Source: an uncultured Hyphomonas sp. (GTDB lineage Bacteria; Pseudomonadota; Alphaproteobacteria; Caulobacterales; Hyphomonadaceae). Taken from it: a DNA stretch of 64,000 nt. The stretch is from the NCBI RefSeq assembly GCF_963678875.1, contig NZ_OY787456.1:1178001-1242000 (forward strand). The letters are read 5' to 3'. The notes beneath the pieces are model-generated. The model did not search any database. It was given only the letters and a program-made list of their open reading frames with translations, and had not been told where the DNA came from. Both the position numbers and the translations under genes were made by a program. Shown piece by piece: positions 9,108 through 17,834 of this stretch (its first letter is position 1; every line of letters begins with the position of its first letter).

Positions 9108-9924
9108 GGGCATTGTCAGGAGAACCGTGCTTGAGATGGTCAATCCTGGCATCTAAGCTCGGGAAATGACAAAATCGCCTTTCCGCTACTTCAAAACGTC
9201 GCCCGAGATCATCCAGCTTGCGGTGATGATGTACGTGCGGTTTCCGCTATCGCTTCGCAATGTCGAGGACCTGCTTCACGAGCGCGGAATCGATATCTGC
9301 CACGAAACGGTCCGTCACTGGGTGGACCGGTTCGGCACTTTCTTCGCGCAGAAGATCCGGAAGCGTCGTTCGGAAAGAATGCGACAATCGCCGCAATGGC
9401 AGTGGCACCTGGACGAGGTGTTCGTAAAGATCCGTGGCAAGACTCACTATCTGTGGCGAGCGGTCGATCACGAAGGTGAGGTTCTGGAGTCCTTCGCTTC
9501 TAAGACTCGGGACAAGGCTTCCGCATTGAAATTTATGAGAAAAGCTATGAAACGCTAAGGCAATCCAAAAGTCGTGGTGTCGGACAGGTGCCACTCTTAT
9601 CGCGCGGCCATGAAAGAGATTGGAAATGCCGAACGCCAGGAATGCGGCCGCCACCAGAACAATCGCGCTGAAGATTCCCATCTTCCTTTCCGCCGACGCG
9701 AGCGGGCCATGTCGCGCTTCCGGAGGATGCGAAGTCTCCAGAAGTTCGCCTCAATTCATTCGTCTGTATACAATCACTTCAATCATCAAAGGAACATTGA
9801 GAGCAGGGCCAGGTTCAAATCGCTACGCGACGCCGCTCTTCTCGAATGGCGCGAGCTTCTCGTAGCCTGAGACCTGCTCGTCTGCGAAAAGCGGAGACTG
9901 GTTCGAGTTAGTCTGACAGCACCC
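9108..9924 (+). mobile_element. IS6-family insertion sequence
   Basis: An element of about 817 bp bounded by imperfect inverted repeats: GGGCATTGTCAGGA at 9108-9121, and GTCTGACAGCACCC at 9911-9924, whose complement is GGGTGCTGTCAGAC. Size, ends and one DDE transposase gene fit the IS6 family (IS26/IS6100 relatives, roughly 0.8 kb). The transposase carries an in-frame stop, so this copy is probably immobile. It separates the metal-uptake genes from the peptide-catabolism locus. Confidence 0.8.
9166..9870 (+). pseudogene. IS6-family transposase with in-frame stop
   Basis: The frame runs from ATG at 9166 to a TAA at 9556-9558 and then continues in the same frame to 9870. The first part has the HTH region (FPLSLRNVEDLLHERGIDICHETVRHWVDRF) and the first catalytic Asp in QWHLDEVFVKI. 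The second has the VVVSDRCHSYRAAMKEIG strand with the second Asp, then NNRAEDSHLPFRRRERAM, where NNRAE-SH carries the catalytic Glu. Relatives have Tyr where the TAA sits (KR-stop-GNP against KRYG-P), so one base change would have made the stop. Confidence 0.88.
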
Positions 9925-9987
9925 TGCACCGGAAAGACCGTATTTGGAGTTTGCTGCGCTGTGGGGGCGTGCGAGTAAAAATAAAAA

Positions 9988-10003
9988 TTGAAAATGACTT
10001 CAA
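9988..10003. promoter_or_regulatory. Candidate operator A (palindrome upstream of dgcN operon)
   Basis: TTGAAAATGACTTCAA is an imperfect palindrome lying 93 bp before the ATG at 10096. It matches candidate operators at 17781 and 19367 (TTGAAGTTGACATCAA) at most positions, and all three sit in short A/T-rich patches. The central ATGACT could overlap a -35 element, as expected for a repressor site. The TetR regulator at 13486 is the candidate binder. Confidence 0.5.
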
Positions 10004-10095
10004 ATTTTGCAAAATGGAGAAAATTAGGACCAGCGCAGATCCCGACTAAGTGCCGGGCTGAGCGCATTTGCGTGACCGATATAGGGGGCAAGAGA

Positions 10096-10608
10096 ATGAA
10101 TTTTCGGCTTAAGAACAAATCGACCGGTGTTTCGTCGTGGAAGCTGGTACTGATTGTCGGTTTGGCTATGACAGTGTTCCTGGCGGGCGGTGCGCAGGCT
10201 CAGGCGGCCATGACTCAGGTTGAGGAAGACGCCTCCGATGAGGCAGTTTTTGACCTTGTTACCGTCACAGCCCGCCGGGTGGAGGCCATCTCCGACACGC
10301 TCCTCACAGTTACAGCCTTTGGCAAGACTCTGATCGAAACCGGCGCGCTCGAAATTGTGACGGACATTGTCGCGCTCAGCCCGAACGAGTCTTTCGAACC
10401 AGGTGGCGACTTCGTTAGTTCGAATATTGCTGTCCGCTGCGCCAGCCTGGAGCGTTCCACCGAAGAGCCGGGCATCGGCGTTTACCGCGATGGCATCTAT
10501 GTCGGCGGCCTGTTGACCAGCTTGTCGGACCTTACCTATCAGGTTGGTCCCTATGTTCAGCTTGCGCCCGAACGGACTTGGGGTGTCCAGGGTGAGAAAA
10601 GCCTCTAA
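10096..10608 (+). pseudogene. TonB-dependent receptor, plug-domain fragment
   Basis: About 170 residues: signal peptide (WKLVLIVGLAMTVFLAGGAQAQA), TonB-box region (FDLVTVTARRVEAISD) and the first two thirds of a plug (ALEIVTDIVALSPNESF, then GIGVYRDGIYVGGLL). The normal RGPQG-LYG end of the plug and the whole barrel are missing, and the frame stops after WGVQGEKSL. Intact members have about 700-800 residues, so this cannot be a working channel. GGGGGCAAGAGA precedes the ATG at 10096. It lies under candidate operator A and directly before dgcN, so its leader may now serve mainly as the promoter region for the operon. Confidence 0.75.
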
Positions 10609-10644
10609 TCCGAAGCCAAAAAAACCGTTTACGGAGTAATGCGA

Positions 10645-11673
10645 ATGAGTAGGGTAGAGCCGCCATATCTGGTGTTTCTCGGCGATGAGACACGCCCTCT
10701 AATGGCGAAGACCGGAATCGGTGTTCTCCAGTGGGTGCCTGAAAACTGCCTAGGGCAATGCCGCCTATCGGACGGGGCAATCGATCTCGGCCTACCAGAC
10801 CTGTCACCGGCGGAGGCAGCTGAGAAAGGTGCGCGGTCGTTGGTCATCGGGGTGGCAAATGTAGGCGGAACGATTCCGTACTCTTGGCGCCAGACGCTCG
10901 GCGCAGCGCTCGATGCCGGGCTGGACGTTGTCGCAGGGATGCACGAGCGACTTAGTTCGGATCCCGAGCTCGCAGCACTTGCAGGCAAGAGATCCCGGAA
11001 GCTAGTCGATCTTCGTGATCCGCCGTCCGAGCTTCCGATCGGTACAGGGCAGCCTAGGACCGGCAGGCGCGTGCTGACTGTGGGGACGGATTGCGCCGTC
11101 GGTAAGAAATACACTGCGCTTGCGATCTGGCGCGAATTGCGCGAGCGCGGGCAGCAGGCAGATTTTTGCGCGACGGGGCAAACCGGTGTCCTGATTTCGG
11201 GCAAGGGGTTTGCAATCGACAGTGTTGTGAGCGATTTTATCTCAGGTGCAGCGGAATATCTTTCTCCGGCTAATGACCTTGATCATTGGGATATTATTGA
11301 AGGCCAGGGCTCGATCTTTCATCCCGCCTATGCAGGTGTATCGCTTGGCCTTCTGCATGGAAGTCAGCCCGAAGCCATCGTACTCTGCCATGAGGTGGGC
11401 CGCGAACGGCTCGGATTCTTTGAAGATTTCCCGACCCCGGATGTCGGCCTTGCAATTGAACGCTACCTGGAGGCAGCCCGGCTTACAAGCCCCGGCGTGC
11501 GGTGTGCCGCTATCAGCTTGAACACAAGCCGCCTCGGTGAGGTCGAAGCCGACAGACTTTGCGCGGAGATGTCGGAGGCGTTTGCTTTGCCTGCTACGGA
11601 TCCCATTAGAATGGGTGCCGACCGGATTGTCGATGCGCTTCTCTCGGTTCCGGCGCGGATGTCGAGCCCATGA
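10645..11673 (+). CDS. dgcN: DUF1611 protein, DgcN-like (D-glutamate N-acetyltransferase type)
   Basis: A 342-residue cytoplasmic protein of the DUF1611 family. An N-terminal Rossmann-like part (about 1-135) is followed by a P-loop domain with GTDCAVGKK at about 147-155 and a conserved DWxIIEGQGS-type segment (HWDIIEGQGSIFHPAYAGVSLGL). DgcN relatives work with DgcA on D-glutamate through an N-acetyl intermediate. The second ATG (10645) is preferred because GGAG lies eight bases upstream; the first ATG at 10639 is only two bases from it. The stop overlaps the dgcA start (ATGA), as in known dgcN-dgcA pairs. Confidence 0.85.
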   Translation: MSRVEPPYLVFLGDETRPLMAKTGIGVLQWVPENCLGQCRLSDGAIDLGLPDLSPAEAAEKGARSLVIGVANVGGTIPYSWRQTLGAALDAGLDVVAGMHERLSSDPELAALAGKRSRKLVDLRDPPSELPIGTGQPRTGRRVLTVGTDCAVGKKYTALAIWRELRERGQQADFCATGQTGVLISGKGFAIDSVVSDFISGAAEYLSPANDLDHWDIIEGQGSIFHPAYAGVSLGLLHGSQPEAIVLCHEVGRERLGFFEDFPTPDVGLAIERYLEAARLTSPGVRCAAISLNTSRLGEVEADRLCAEMSEAFALPATDPIRMGADRIVDALLSVPARMSSP

Positions 11674-12644
11674 TCCGGATGGCGTTTGCTCAGAGTTCCT
11701 GGCCCCTGAAGCAGCCATTGAAATTTGCATTTGCCGAACTCACCGCCATCGACGTACTGACCGTAGAGTTGAGTTCCGGCGACCTTCGCGGCCGGGGCGA
11801 AGGCGTGGGTGTTTTCTTCCGGGGAGATACACCAGAGACTGGCGCAAAGGCGCTTGCCGCTCTCGGAGAAGGATTCGTTGACCTGGAAACGGCAAAAACC
11901 GTTTGTAGTCGGCTTGCGTCTTACGCAGCGCGTAATGCTCTCGATTGCGCGCTCTGGGACTTGCAATGCAAGCTAGGCGTGAACCCGATCCGTAGACTGA
12001 TCGGTAGTCGTGAAGGACCTGTGGATACGTTCGAAACGATCAGTCTGGGGGAACCGGGTGCCATGGCCGAGGCTGCGCGTAAGGTAGCGGGCAATCGGCT
12101 CAAGCTGAAAGTCAACGGCCCGGGGATTGTCGATCAGGTGCGGGCGGTAAAGGGTGCCCGTGGCGATGCGATCCTTATGGCGGATGCAAACCAGGACCTC
12201 AGCTTCGAGCGGCTGCAGGAAGTTGTCCCTGCGCTCGCGGAAATGGGGCTGGTTCTGCTGGAGCAGCCTCTTCCCGCCGGACAGGACGCCTGCCTGTCGG
12301 GTTTCCAGTCGCCGGTTCCACTTTGCGCGGATGAAAGCTGCTTCTCTGCCGCGGACGTGGTGGCGCTCGCCGGGCGGTATGATGCCGTGAACATCAAACT
12401 CGACAAGGCGGGCGGGCTGACGGGCGGGCTTGCCGTGTTGGCCGAGGCACGCCGACATGGTCTGCGGACGCTTGTGGGCTGCATGGCGGGCACATCGCTC
12501 TCGATGGCGCCCGCGCTGGCGCTCGCGGCAATGTGCGATTTCGCGGACCTCGATGGCCCGCTTCTGCTTGCGGACGATTACGACAATGCGGCGCAATACG
12601 AGAATGGTGCCGTTCGCGCGCCGCCGGCACAATTCTGGGGGTGA
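11670..12644 (+). CDS. dgcA: Enolase-superfamily epimerase, DgcA-like (N-acetyl-D-glutamate racemase / dipeptide epimerase)
   Basis: A 324-residue mandelate-racemase/enolase-superfamily enzyme of the L-Ala-D/L-Glu epimerase subgroup. Catalytic features are in order: the KxK acid/base pair in RLKLKVNG (K145, K147), metal ligands D172 (DANQD), E198 (LLEQPLP) and D221 (CADESCF), and the opposite-face Lys in NIKLDKAGG (K243). It starts inside the dgcN stop (ATGA). With DgcN it would convert D-Glu to L-Glu through N-acetyl forms; an epimerase acting on D-Glu-containing dipeptides is the alternative. All active-site residues are kept. Confidence 0.87.
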   Translation: MIRMAFAQSSWPLKQPLKFAFAELTAIDVLTVELSSGDLRGRGEGVGVFFRGDTPETGAKALAALGEGFVDLETAKTVCSRLASYAARNALDCALWDLQCKLGVNPIRRLIGSREGPVDTFETISLGEPGAMAEAARKVAGNRLKLKVNGPGIVDQVRAVKGARGDAILMADANQDLSFERLQEVVPALAEMGLVLLEQPLPAGQDACLSGFQSPVPLCADESCFSAADVVALAGRYDAVNIKLDKAGGLTGGLAVLAEARRHGLRTLVGCMAGTSLSMAPALALAAMCDFADLDGPLLLADDYDNAAQYENGAVRAPPAQFWG

Positions 12645-12649
12645 TAGGT

Positions 12650-13419
12650 ATGTCAGGGCTCAAGGGACAGATAGCACTTGTGACTTGCGGGGCCCGCGGG
12701 ATCGGTTATGCCGTTGCCGGACAACTGGCAGGTAGGGCGCGAGAATTGCGATTGCCGATCTTGACCAGGCTCAGATGGATGTCGCGCGGGAGGCGCTTGA
12801 AGCCGCAGGTGTTGAGGTGACCTGCATCCCGCTGGATGTCAGTTCCAGCAAGCAGTGCCATGCGGCCGTCGAAGCAGCTGCAGAATTCGGCGGGGGGCGG
12901 CTGGAGATCATAGTGCATCGTGCCGGGACCAGCCTGGAGCGTGCCGTTCTCGAAACCAGCGACGCAGACTGGTCGAGGATGATTGATGTCGATCTCTCCG
13001 GCGCTTTCTATTGTTGCTAAGCGGCTGACCGGAAGATGAAGGCCGCGGGATACGGCCGCATCATCAATGTCGCATCGGCCGTCGGGATAGCGGGTGGCAC
13101 GGGCAGGGCAGCCTATGGCAGCGCCAAGGACGGTGTAATCATGCTCACCCGCGTGCTGACCGTGGAGCATGCGACACGCGGCGTCACGGTGAACGCCCTT
13201 GCCCCCGGTGCCATCGAGACGGACCCGGTTGCGAAAATGCATAGTGAGACCACACGGCGGGTGTACCGGCGAGCGATCCCGGCTGACCGTTACGTAACGC
13301 CTGATGAGGTTGCTGCTGCCGCCGTGTTCCCAGCAGTTCCGGCGGCGGCCTACATCACCGGTCATGTGCTGGCTGTAGATGGTGAGTTCCTTGCTGCGGG
13401 CGTGCTCCACAAGGAGTGA
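12650..13419 (+). pseudogene. SDR-family dehydrogenase broken by frameshift and stop
   Basis: Begins MSGLKGQIALVTCGARGIGYAVAG (nucleotide-binding GxxxGIG type), five bases after the dgcA stop. A frameshift at about 12730-12740 (after AGQLAG) moves the reading to ARIAIADLDQAQM. A TAA at 13018-13020 then interrupts it after GAFYCC, and the frame resumes with the active-site YGSAK (Tyr-x-x-x-Lys) and NALAPGAIETD. Two independent lesions in an otherwise full-length FabG-like protein indicate a pseudogene. It was probably once a step of this operon's pathway. Confidence 0.85.
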
Positions 13420-13485
13420 TATTCTGTTGCGCCCGCAGGGCGATTGAGGTTGTCGCAAGACAGCGCGTATGGTTATACCCTCAAC

Positions 13486-14256
13486 ATGAACGCGACCTCA
13501 GTTTCTGATGATTCTCCGCCGGCTGAGCCCTTAAGCTTTGTGGATACGCTGAACCTGCGTCTGCAGGAGGATCCTCCGAGCCGGAAGGGGGAGCGCACCC
13601 GCGGTCGCATCAAGGTTGCCACGGCCCGCATGCTGGAACGTCTCGGCTATCATTCTATGCGCGTGCTGGACATTACCCAGGAAGCCGGAATCGCGGACGG
13701 GTTGTTTTATTTCTACTTCAAGGACAAGAGCGATGCGGCGCTGGCGGTGCTTTCGGAGTTCGTCGAATTCATGCCGCCCGGAGGGTCCGTCGACAGCGCG
13801 AGCCGGACGGCATTCGAGACGATCCGTGAAACGAATTACCGATTCATCCGGCTGGCCCGCGCCAATGCGGGGCTCATGCGCTGCATGCTGCAGGTCGTGG
13901 ATGAGCATCCGGACTTTTCCGCGCTCGTCCAGAAGGTAAACCGAGACTGGTACGTACGTGTTTCCCGCAGTGTCATTCGTCATTACCCTGGCGGCGCTGT
14001 CGACGAAGACGCGATGCTGCTGATGACCTATGCGCTGGGGTCCATGATGGATGAACTCGTGCGCAGGCTGGTGATCAATCCCGACCAGAACCTGCTGAAG
14101 CTGACGGACAAGATCGTCCCGACCGACAATGCGCTTGCAGATGCGCTGAGCGTCATCTGGTATCGTGCCCTTTATCCGGCGGCAGAGATTCCGAAGGGCC
14201 TGCGCGGCACAGCTGCGAAGCTGGACGCGCTCAGCAAGGAACAGCCACTGGATTAG
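13486..14256 (+). CDS. TetR/AcrR-family transcriptional regulator
   Basis: About 256 residues. The TetR DNA-binding domain spans roughly residues 35-82: RTRGRIKVATARMLERLGYHSM, then DITQEAGIADGLFYFYFKDKSDA, the usual helix-turn-helix with FYFYFKDK in the recognition region. The C-terminal ligand domain shows no named family. ATG at 13486 is chosen; an in-frame TTG at 13444 is possible. It is the only regulator in the catabolic locus and sits centrally, so it is the likely binder of the three 16-bp palindromes. Its stop overlaps the stop of the convergent PhyH gene. Confidence 0.85.
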   Translation: MNATSVSDDSPPAEPLSFVDTLNLRLQEDPPSRKGERTRGRIKVATARMLERLGYHSMRVLDITQEAGIADGLFYFYFKDKSDAALAVLSEFVEFMPPGGSVDSASRTAFETIRETNYRFIRLARANAGLMRCMLQVVDEHPDFSALVQKVNRDWYVRVSRSVIRHYPGGAVDEDAMLLMTYALGSMMDELVRRLVINPDQNLLKLTDKIVPTDNALADALSVIWYRALYPAAEIPKGLRGTAAKLDALSKEQPLD

Positions 14257-15077
14257 GCGGCCCCGGCCCGCCAAACGGTCGGATAGGCCGGGCCGGTGAA
14301 CGGCGCGCCGTCCGGCAGGTCCGGCAGAGTCGTCGGAATGGCAACTTCGCCCGTCGGCTTCCGGTATCTCGCATCATCGCCAAGCCAGCGCGTGGATAGG
14401 ACGCGGCGCCGGCCGGCCCGCGGATTGCCCGGTGCGCCGTGAACCATCATGCCCTGGAAGATCAGGCAGTCGCCCGGCGCAACGTCCCAGGCGAGGATAT
14501 CGTACTTGTCGCGCTCGGCCTCGATGTCCGGTAGTTCGGGAAGGCCGGTGCCGACATAGGGCGTGCCGTCCGCAAAATGCGCGGGATTGTAGGCGTGCCC
14601 CCATTTGTGACTTCCGGACACGAACTGGAGCGCGACATCCTTCGGCGCCTCGTCCACCGGCAGCCAGATGGAGCTGACCTGCCAACCGCTGACGGCCCAG
14701 TAGGGCTGGTCCTGATGCCAGGGCGTGCGCTCCTGAGAGCCGGGTTCTTTCACGAGCAGCTGGTCATAGAGGAAGGTCGCAGCCTTTGCCCCCATGATCT
14801 CACCGGCCAGTCTTGCAGCGGGGGACTCCCGGACGAATTTCTCGAAGCGCGGCGAGCGCGTCCACATGTCGAGGTCGCCAAAGAAGAGTTCAGCACCGGC
14901 TGGACCGTACCGTTCGGCATGGGGACCCGGATTTTTCAGTGCCTCTTCGATTGCCTCCTCAACGAGATCGAGCCAGACCTTGCCGAATGCACCGCGCAGG
15001 ATGCAGGCACCATTCTGCTCATAGCTCTGCCGGGCGTGTTCCAGATCGAGGTCATTCATCTCGGGACCGCTCCTCAT
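14253..15077 (-). CDS. Phytanoyl-CoA dioxygenase (PhyH) family protein
   Basis: A 274-residue Fe(II)/2-oxoglutarate-dependent oxygenase. The metal triad is visible: His and Asp in the WHQDQPYW motif (HxD) and the distal His in GMMVHGAPGNP. An Arg in RRRVLSTRW would bind 2-oxoglutarate. A hydroxylase acting on a small acid or its CoA ester is likely; the substrate is unknown. ATG at 15077 overlaps the stop of the upstream serine hydrolase (ATGA). A second ATG at 15059 with GAGGAG ten bases before it is an alternative. It is the last gene of the minus-strand aminopeptidase-hydrolase-PhyH operon. Confidence 0.84.
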   Translation of the reverse strand: MRSGPEMNDLDLEHARQSYEQNGACILRGAFGKVWLDLVEEAIEEALKNPGPHAERYGPAGAELFFGDLDMWTRSPRFEKFVRESPAARLAGEIMGAKAATFLYDQLLVKEPGSQERTPWHQDQPYWAVSGWQVSSIWLPVDEAPKDVALQFVSGSHKWGHAYNPAHFADGTPYVGTGLPELPDIEAERDKYDILAWDVAPGDCLIFQGMMVHGAPGNPRAGRRRVLSTRWLGDDARYRKPTGEVAIPTTLPDLPDGAPFTGPAYPTVWRAGAA

Positions 15078-16495
15078 TCCTTGGATTTGTAAAAGGCAAA
15101 GGTACCGCCGACATAGTCGACCATCAGGTCCGCAGCGCCCTCATCGGTGCCCTTGTTGAAGGAAAACACCATTTCGTCGTCATGGGCGGCATAAAAGGTC
15201 ATTCCGGAAATGCGCACCAGGGGTATGGGCTCTCCGGGTGCGGCCGTTCCGCCAAATCGCAGGGCCAGACCACCATCCTGCTCAACGATGCCGACCCGGT
15301 CGAGTCCGATCCGCATGCGGCCAATATCGTAGTCGCCGACAAGCGAGACGATCTCGTCCGCCGTCAGCGGTGCCGCAGTTCCCTCCGGACGCGGTGTGTC
15401 GAAGATGATGCGGGCGATCTTCTGCTCGATCCCGACCGGTGTGGGCGAGACGTCCCGCGTATTCGCCAGTACGACGATCGAAACGTCTTCCGCCGGATAA
15501 TACGCCATGTAGGCCGAGAAGCCGTCAATGTCGCCGGCATGCGCAATCTTGCTGTGGCCTTCCCATTCCCGGATCACCAGGGCGCCGAAGGCGTAGGGGT
15601 TTGGTTCGCCATCCGGAAAAGCCTTCTGCGTGTAAAGCGTCTCCCGCACGGCGTCACCGAGCGCGTTCTTGCGGTGCACGGTGTCAATATAGTGCTGGAT
15701 ATCCTGAACCGTGGAAGCGAGAGCGCCTGCCGAAAAGGGGATGAGCGGTTCCAGAAGAGGCGCGTTTTCATACCCGTCCTCCGTGCCGACATAGCCTTCC
15801 GCACGATGCGGAATGATCCGCTCCGGCCGGTTGTAGTAGGTGTGATCCAGACCGAGCGGGGAGAGGACGTTCTCCTGAAGGTACGTCTCATAGGTCTGGC
15901 CCGAGACGGCCTCCACAATCAGTCCCAGCAGGTATGTGCCGGAGTTGGAATAGCTGAACGCGCTGCCGGTTGGGAACATCAGGTCTTTGCCTTCAAACAT
16001 GTCGCGCATTTGCCGGCGCGTGAGCTTCTGCCTTGTGCCTTGGGGAAATTCGGGCAGAGCCGTGTAGTTCACCAGTCCGGAAGTGTGGTTCATCAGGGTC
16101 CAGACTGGCGCGTCTTTCGCAGGTCCCGCATAATCGGTGAGATAGGTGCTGACCGGCGCGGAAAGATCGATTTTGCCGGCGGCGGCCAGCTGCGAAATGG
16201 CAATCGACGTGAAGGACTTGGTGAGAGAGCCGATGGCGAACACGGACTCTGTCGTGGCAGGTGTGTCCTGTTCGATATCCGTAATGCCGATGGCGGCCTC
16301 GTAAATCACTTCATCGCCCTTGCGCACCGACACGGCGAGTGCAGGGTAGGGGGCGCTTTTCTGAACCTCGCCGACCAGGTCCGCGATTTCGGTTGCAGGT
16401 TTCGCCTCTACAATGGCGGGCGCGACAGGGTCGGCCGAAGCGCAGCTGGTCAGGGTCAGGATTGCGGCCGAGAGGGCAAGCGTACGGATCAACAT
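15074..16495 (-). CDS. S12-type serine hydrolase (beta-lactamase/D-aminopeptidase fold), lipoprotein
   Basis: A 473-residue exported enzyme. The lipobox LTSC puts the lipid Cys at residue 18. The catalytic SxxK is SLTK (90-93) and the second motif YSN is at 182-184; a HAGDIDGF stretch near 310 takes the place of the KTG box. A C-terminal beta-domain (about 360-473) follows. Relatives include D-Ala-D-Ala peptidases, D-aminopeptidases, esterases and MlrB, the linear-microcystin peptidase. GGAGG lies six bases before the ATG at 16495. With a P1 peptidase upstream and PhyH downstream, a periplasmic peptide or ester hydrolase is the likely role. Confidence 0.84.
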   Translation of the reverse strand: MLIRTLALSAAILTLTSCASADPVAPAIVEAKPATEIADLVGEVQKSAPYPALAVSVRKGDEVIYEAAIGITDIEQDTPATTESVFAIGSLTKSFTSIAISQLAAAGKIDLSAPVSTYLTDYAGPAKDAPVWTLMNHTSGLVNYTALPEFPQGTRQKLTRRQMRDMFEGKDLMFPTGSAFSYSNSGTYLLGLIVEAVSGQTYETYLQENVLSPLGLDHTYYNRPERIIPHRAEGYVGTEDGYENAPLLEPLIPFSAGALASTVQDIQHYIDTVHRKNALGDAVRETLYTQKAFPDGEPNPYAFGALVIREWEGHSKIAHAGDIDGFSAYMAYYPAEDVSIVVLANTRDVSPTPVGIEQKIARIIFDTPRPEGTAAPLTADEIVSLVGDYDIGRMRIGLDRVGIVEQDGGLALRFGGTAAPGEPIPLVRISGMTFYAAHDDEMVFSFNKGTDEGAADLMVDYVGGTFAFYKSKE

Positions 16496-16516
16496 GATTA
16501 TCCTCCGGGAGGGTTG

Positions 16517-17680
16517 TTATTGTTGGGCTTTGGCAGACTGGACGATTGCGCGGACGCGGTCTTCCGGCATTTCATGGACGAACCCGCCGCGGCCGCCGGG
16601 CATGTCTTCGGCGGCGACCAGTGCATTGAGGATTGCCTCTTCGGTTGCCTCGACGACGGCGTCGAACATCGGATCGAGTGCCTCGTTCGGAAGGCTGGCA
16701 TAGGTCGCCGGTACGGAGGCGCCGAGCGTCACCTTGTTCGTGGTCGAAAAGGCAAGGAAGATGTCGCCTGACAGGCTGTCGCCCTGCCCACCGGTCCGAC
16801 CCATGCCGATTGCTGCGCGCCGTGCGAGCCGCTTCAGCTGGCCCGGCAGCAGTGGGGCGTCCGTTCCGATCAGGATGATGATCGAGCCGTCGCGCTCAGT
16901 GTCGGACTTCGGCGGGCGGACGGGCTGAAGGTCCTTGATTATCTTGCCGACATCGATGCCGTCCACGACCAGCTGGTCACGTGAGCCGTGATTGGCCTGA
17001 ACCAGTACGCCGACGGTAAAGGCGGCGTCCTCGCTATAACGGACAATACGCGAAGACGTGCCGATGCCGCCCTTGAAGCCATAGGCGACCATGCCGGTTC
17101 CGCCGCCGACGGAACCTTCCTCAACCGCGCCGGACCGGGCGCTCTCCAGGGCATCGACCACATTCTGGGTGGTTAGGGGGAAAGACCAAGCGTCGTTCAG
17201 TCCGCCATCATAAGTTTCTCCCACGACAGGCAGGACGCGACTGTACTTCGCGTCATCGTCGCCATCGAAGTGCTTTGCCGTCCATTCGAGCACCCCGTCG
17301 CGCGCTTCGCCGACGCCAAGCGTGCCGGTAAGGGTGACCGGGCCGAAAAAGGCGCCGAACTCTTCAATGAAGTGCGCGCCGGTGAGCTCTCCAGTGCCGT
17401 TGAAGGCGAAGTAGGCTGCGCTTACGCCTTCCTTGGCGTCTTTGCCAAGTGGAAAGACAACCGTGGCACCGGTCCGTGCGCGCCCTTCATCCAGCGTAAC
17501 ATGGCCAACTTCGACGCCCGGCAGGTCCGTGATGGCGTTCAGCGTGCCCGGCTCGCCGTCGAAGATGATGCCGATATCGCGGGCTCTCGGATGGGTCTGG
17601 CAGGCGGCAGTGCTTGTCAGGCAGATGGCTGAAAGCGCGAGTACCAGACCGTATCTGGTAAATTGAGCGGCGACTTGCAT
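16517..17680 (-). CDS. P1-family aminopeptidase (DmpA-like L-aminopeptidase/D-esterase)
   Basis: A 387-residue exported member of the self-processing P1 peptidase family. A signal peptide (residues 1-27, ending TAAC, possibly lipidated) is followed by the family start LNAITDLPGVEVGHVTL. The core has GGGTGMVAYGFKGGIGTSSR (about 192-211), where P1 enzymes cleave themselves to expose a Ser/Thr nucleophile; GTSS holds the candidates. LLPGQLKRLARRAAIGMGRTG follows. Family members remove N-terminal amino acids, including D- and beta-residues. The ATG at 17680 has AAGGA seven bases upstream. It is divergent from the M81 gene and shares its operator region. Confidence 0.88.
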   Translation of the reverse strand: MQVAAQFTRYGLVLALSAICLTSTAACQTHPRARDIGIIFDGEPGTLNAITDLPGVEVGHVTLDEGRARTGATVVFPLGKDAKEGVSAAYFAFNGTGELTGAHFIEEFGAFFGPVTLTGTLGVGEARDGVLEWTAKHFDGDDDAKYSRVLPVVGETYDGGLNDAWSFPLTTQNVVDALESARSGAVEEGSVGGGTGMVAYGFKGGIGTSSRIVRYSEDAAFTVGVLVQANHGSRDQLVVDGIDVGKIIKDLQPVRPPKSDTERDGSIIILIGTDAPLLPGQLKRLARRAAIGMGRTGGQGDSLSGDIFLAFSTTNKVTLGASVPATYASLPNEALDPMFDAVVEATEEAILNALVAAEDMPGGRGGFVHEMPEDRVRAIVQSAKAQQ

Positions 17681-17780
17681 GGCGTTTCCTTTGCAGCGGG
17701 TTTCCGGTTTCCGGACAAAGCGGCACCGGGGCGCCGCCATGTCAAATACCGGGGTTGCGGGATTATTGTTTCTCGAATAA

Positions 17781-17796
17781 ATGAAGCTGACCTCAA
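17781..17796. promoter_or_regulatory. Candidate operator B between divergent aminopeptidase and M81 genes
   Basis: ATGAAGCTGACCTCAA is the second member of the set of 16-bp palindromes (positions 9988, 17781, 19367). It lies in the 154-bp region between the divergent starts at 17680 (minus) and 17835 (plus), so one bound repressor could control both operons. CTGACC at its centre could be a -35 element of the rightward promoter. An ATG at its left edge gives a longer in-frame start for the M81 gene, which I consider unlikely. Confidence 0.5.
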
Positions 17797-17834
17797 AATC
17801 AATAATATTTCTTTCCGGGAAAGCAGCGCAGATC

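Noticed and set aside
14813..16771. 652-codon plus-strand open frame
   Set aside because: Opposite the serine hydrolase and PhyH genes, which have complete catalytic motifs; no start signal or domain of its own.
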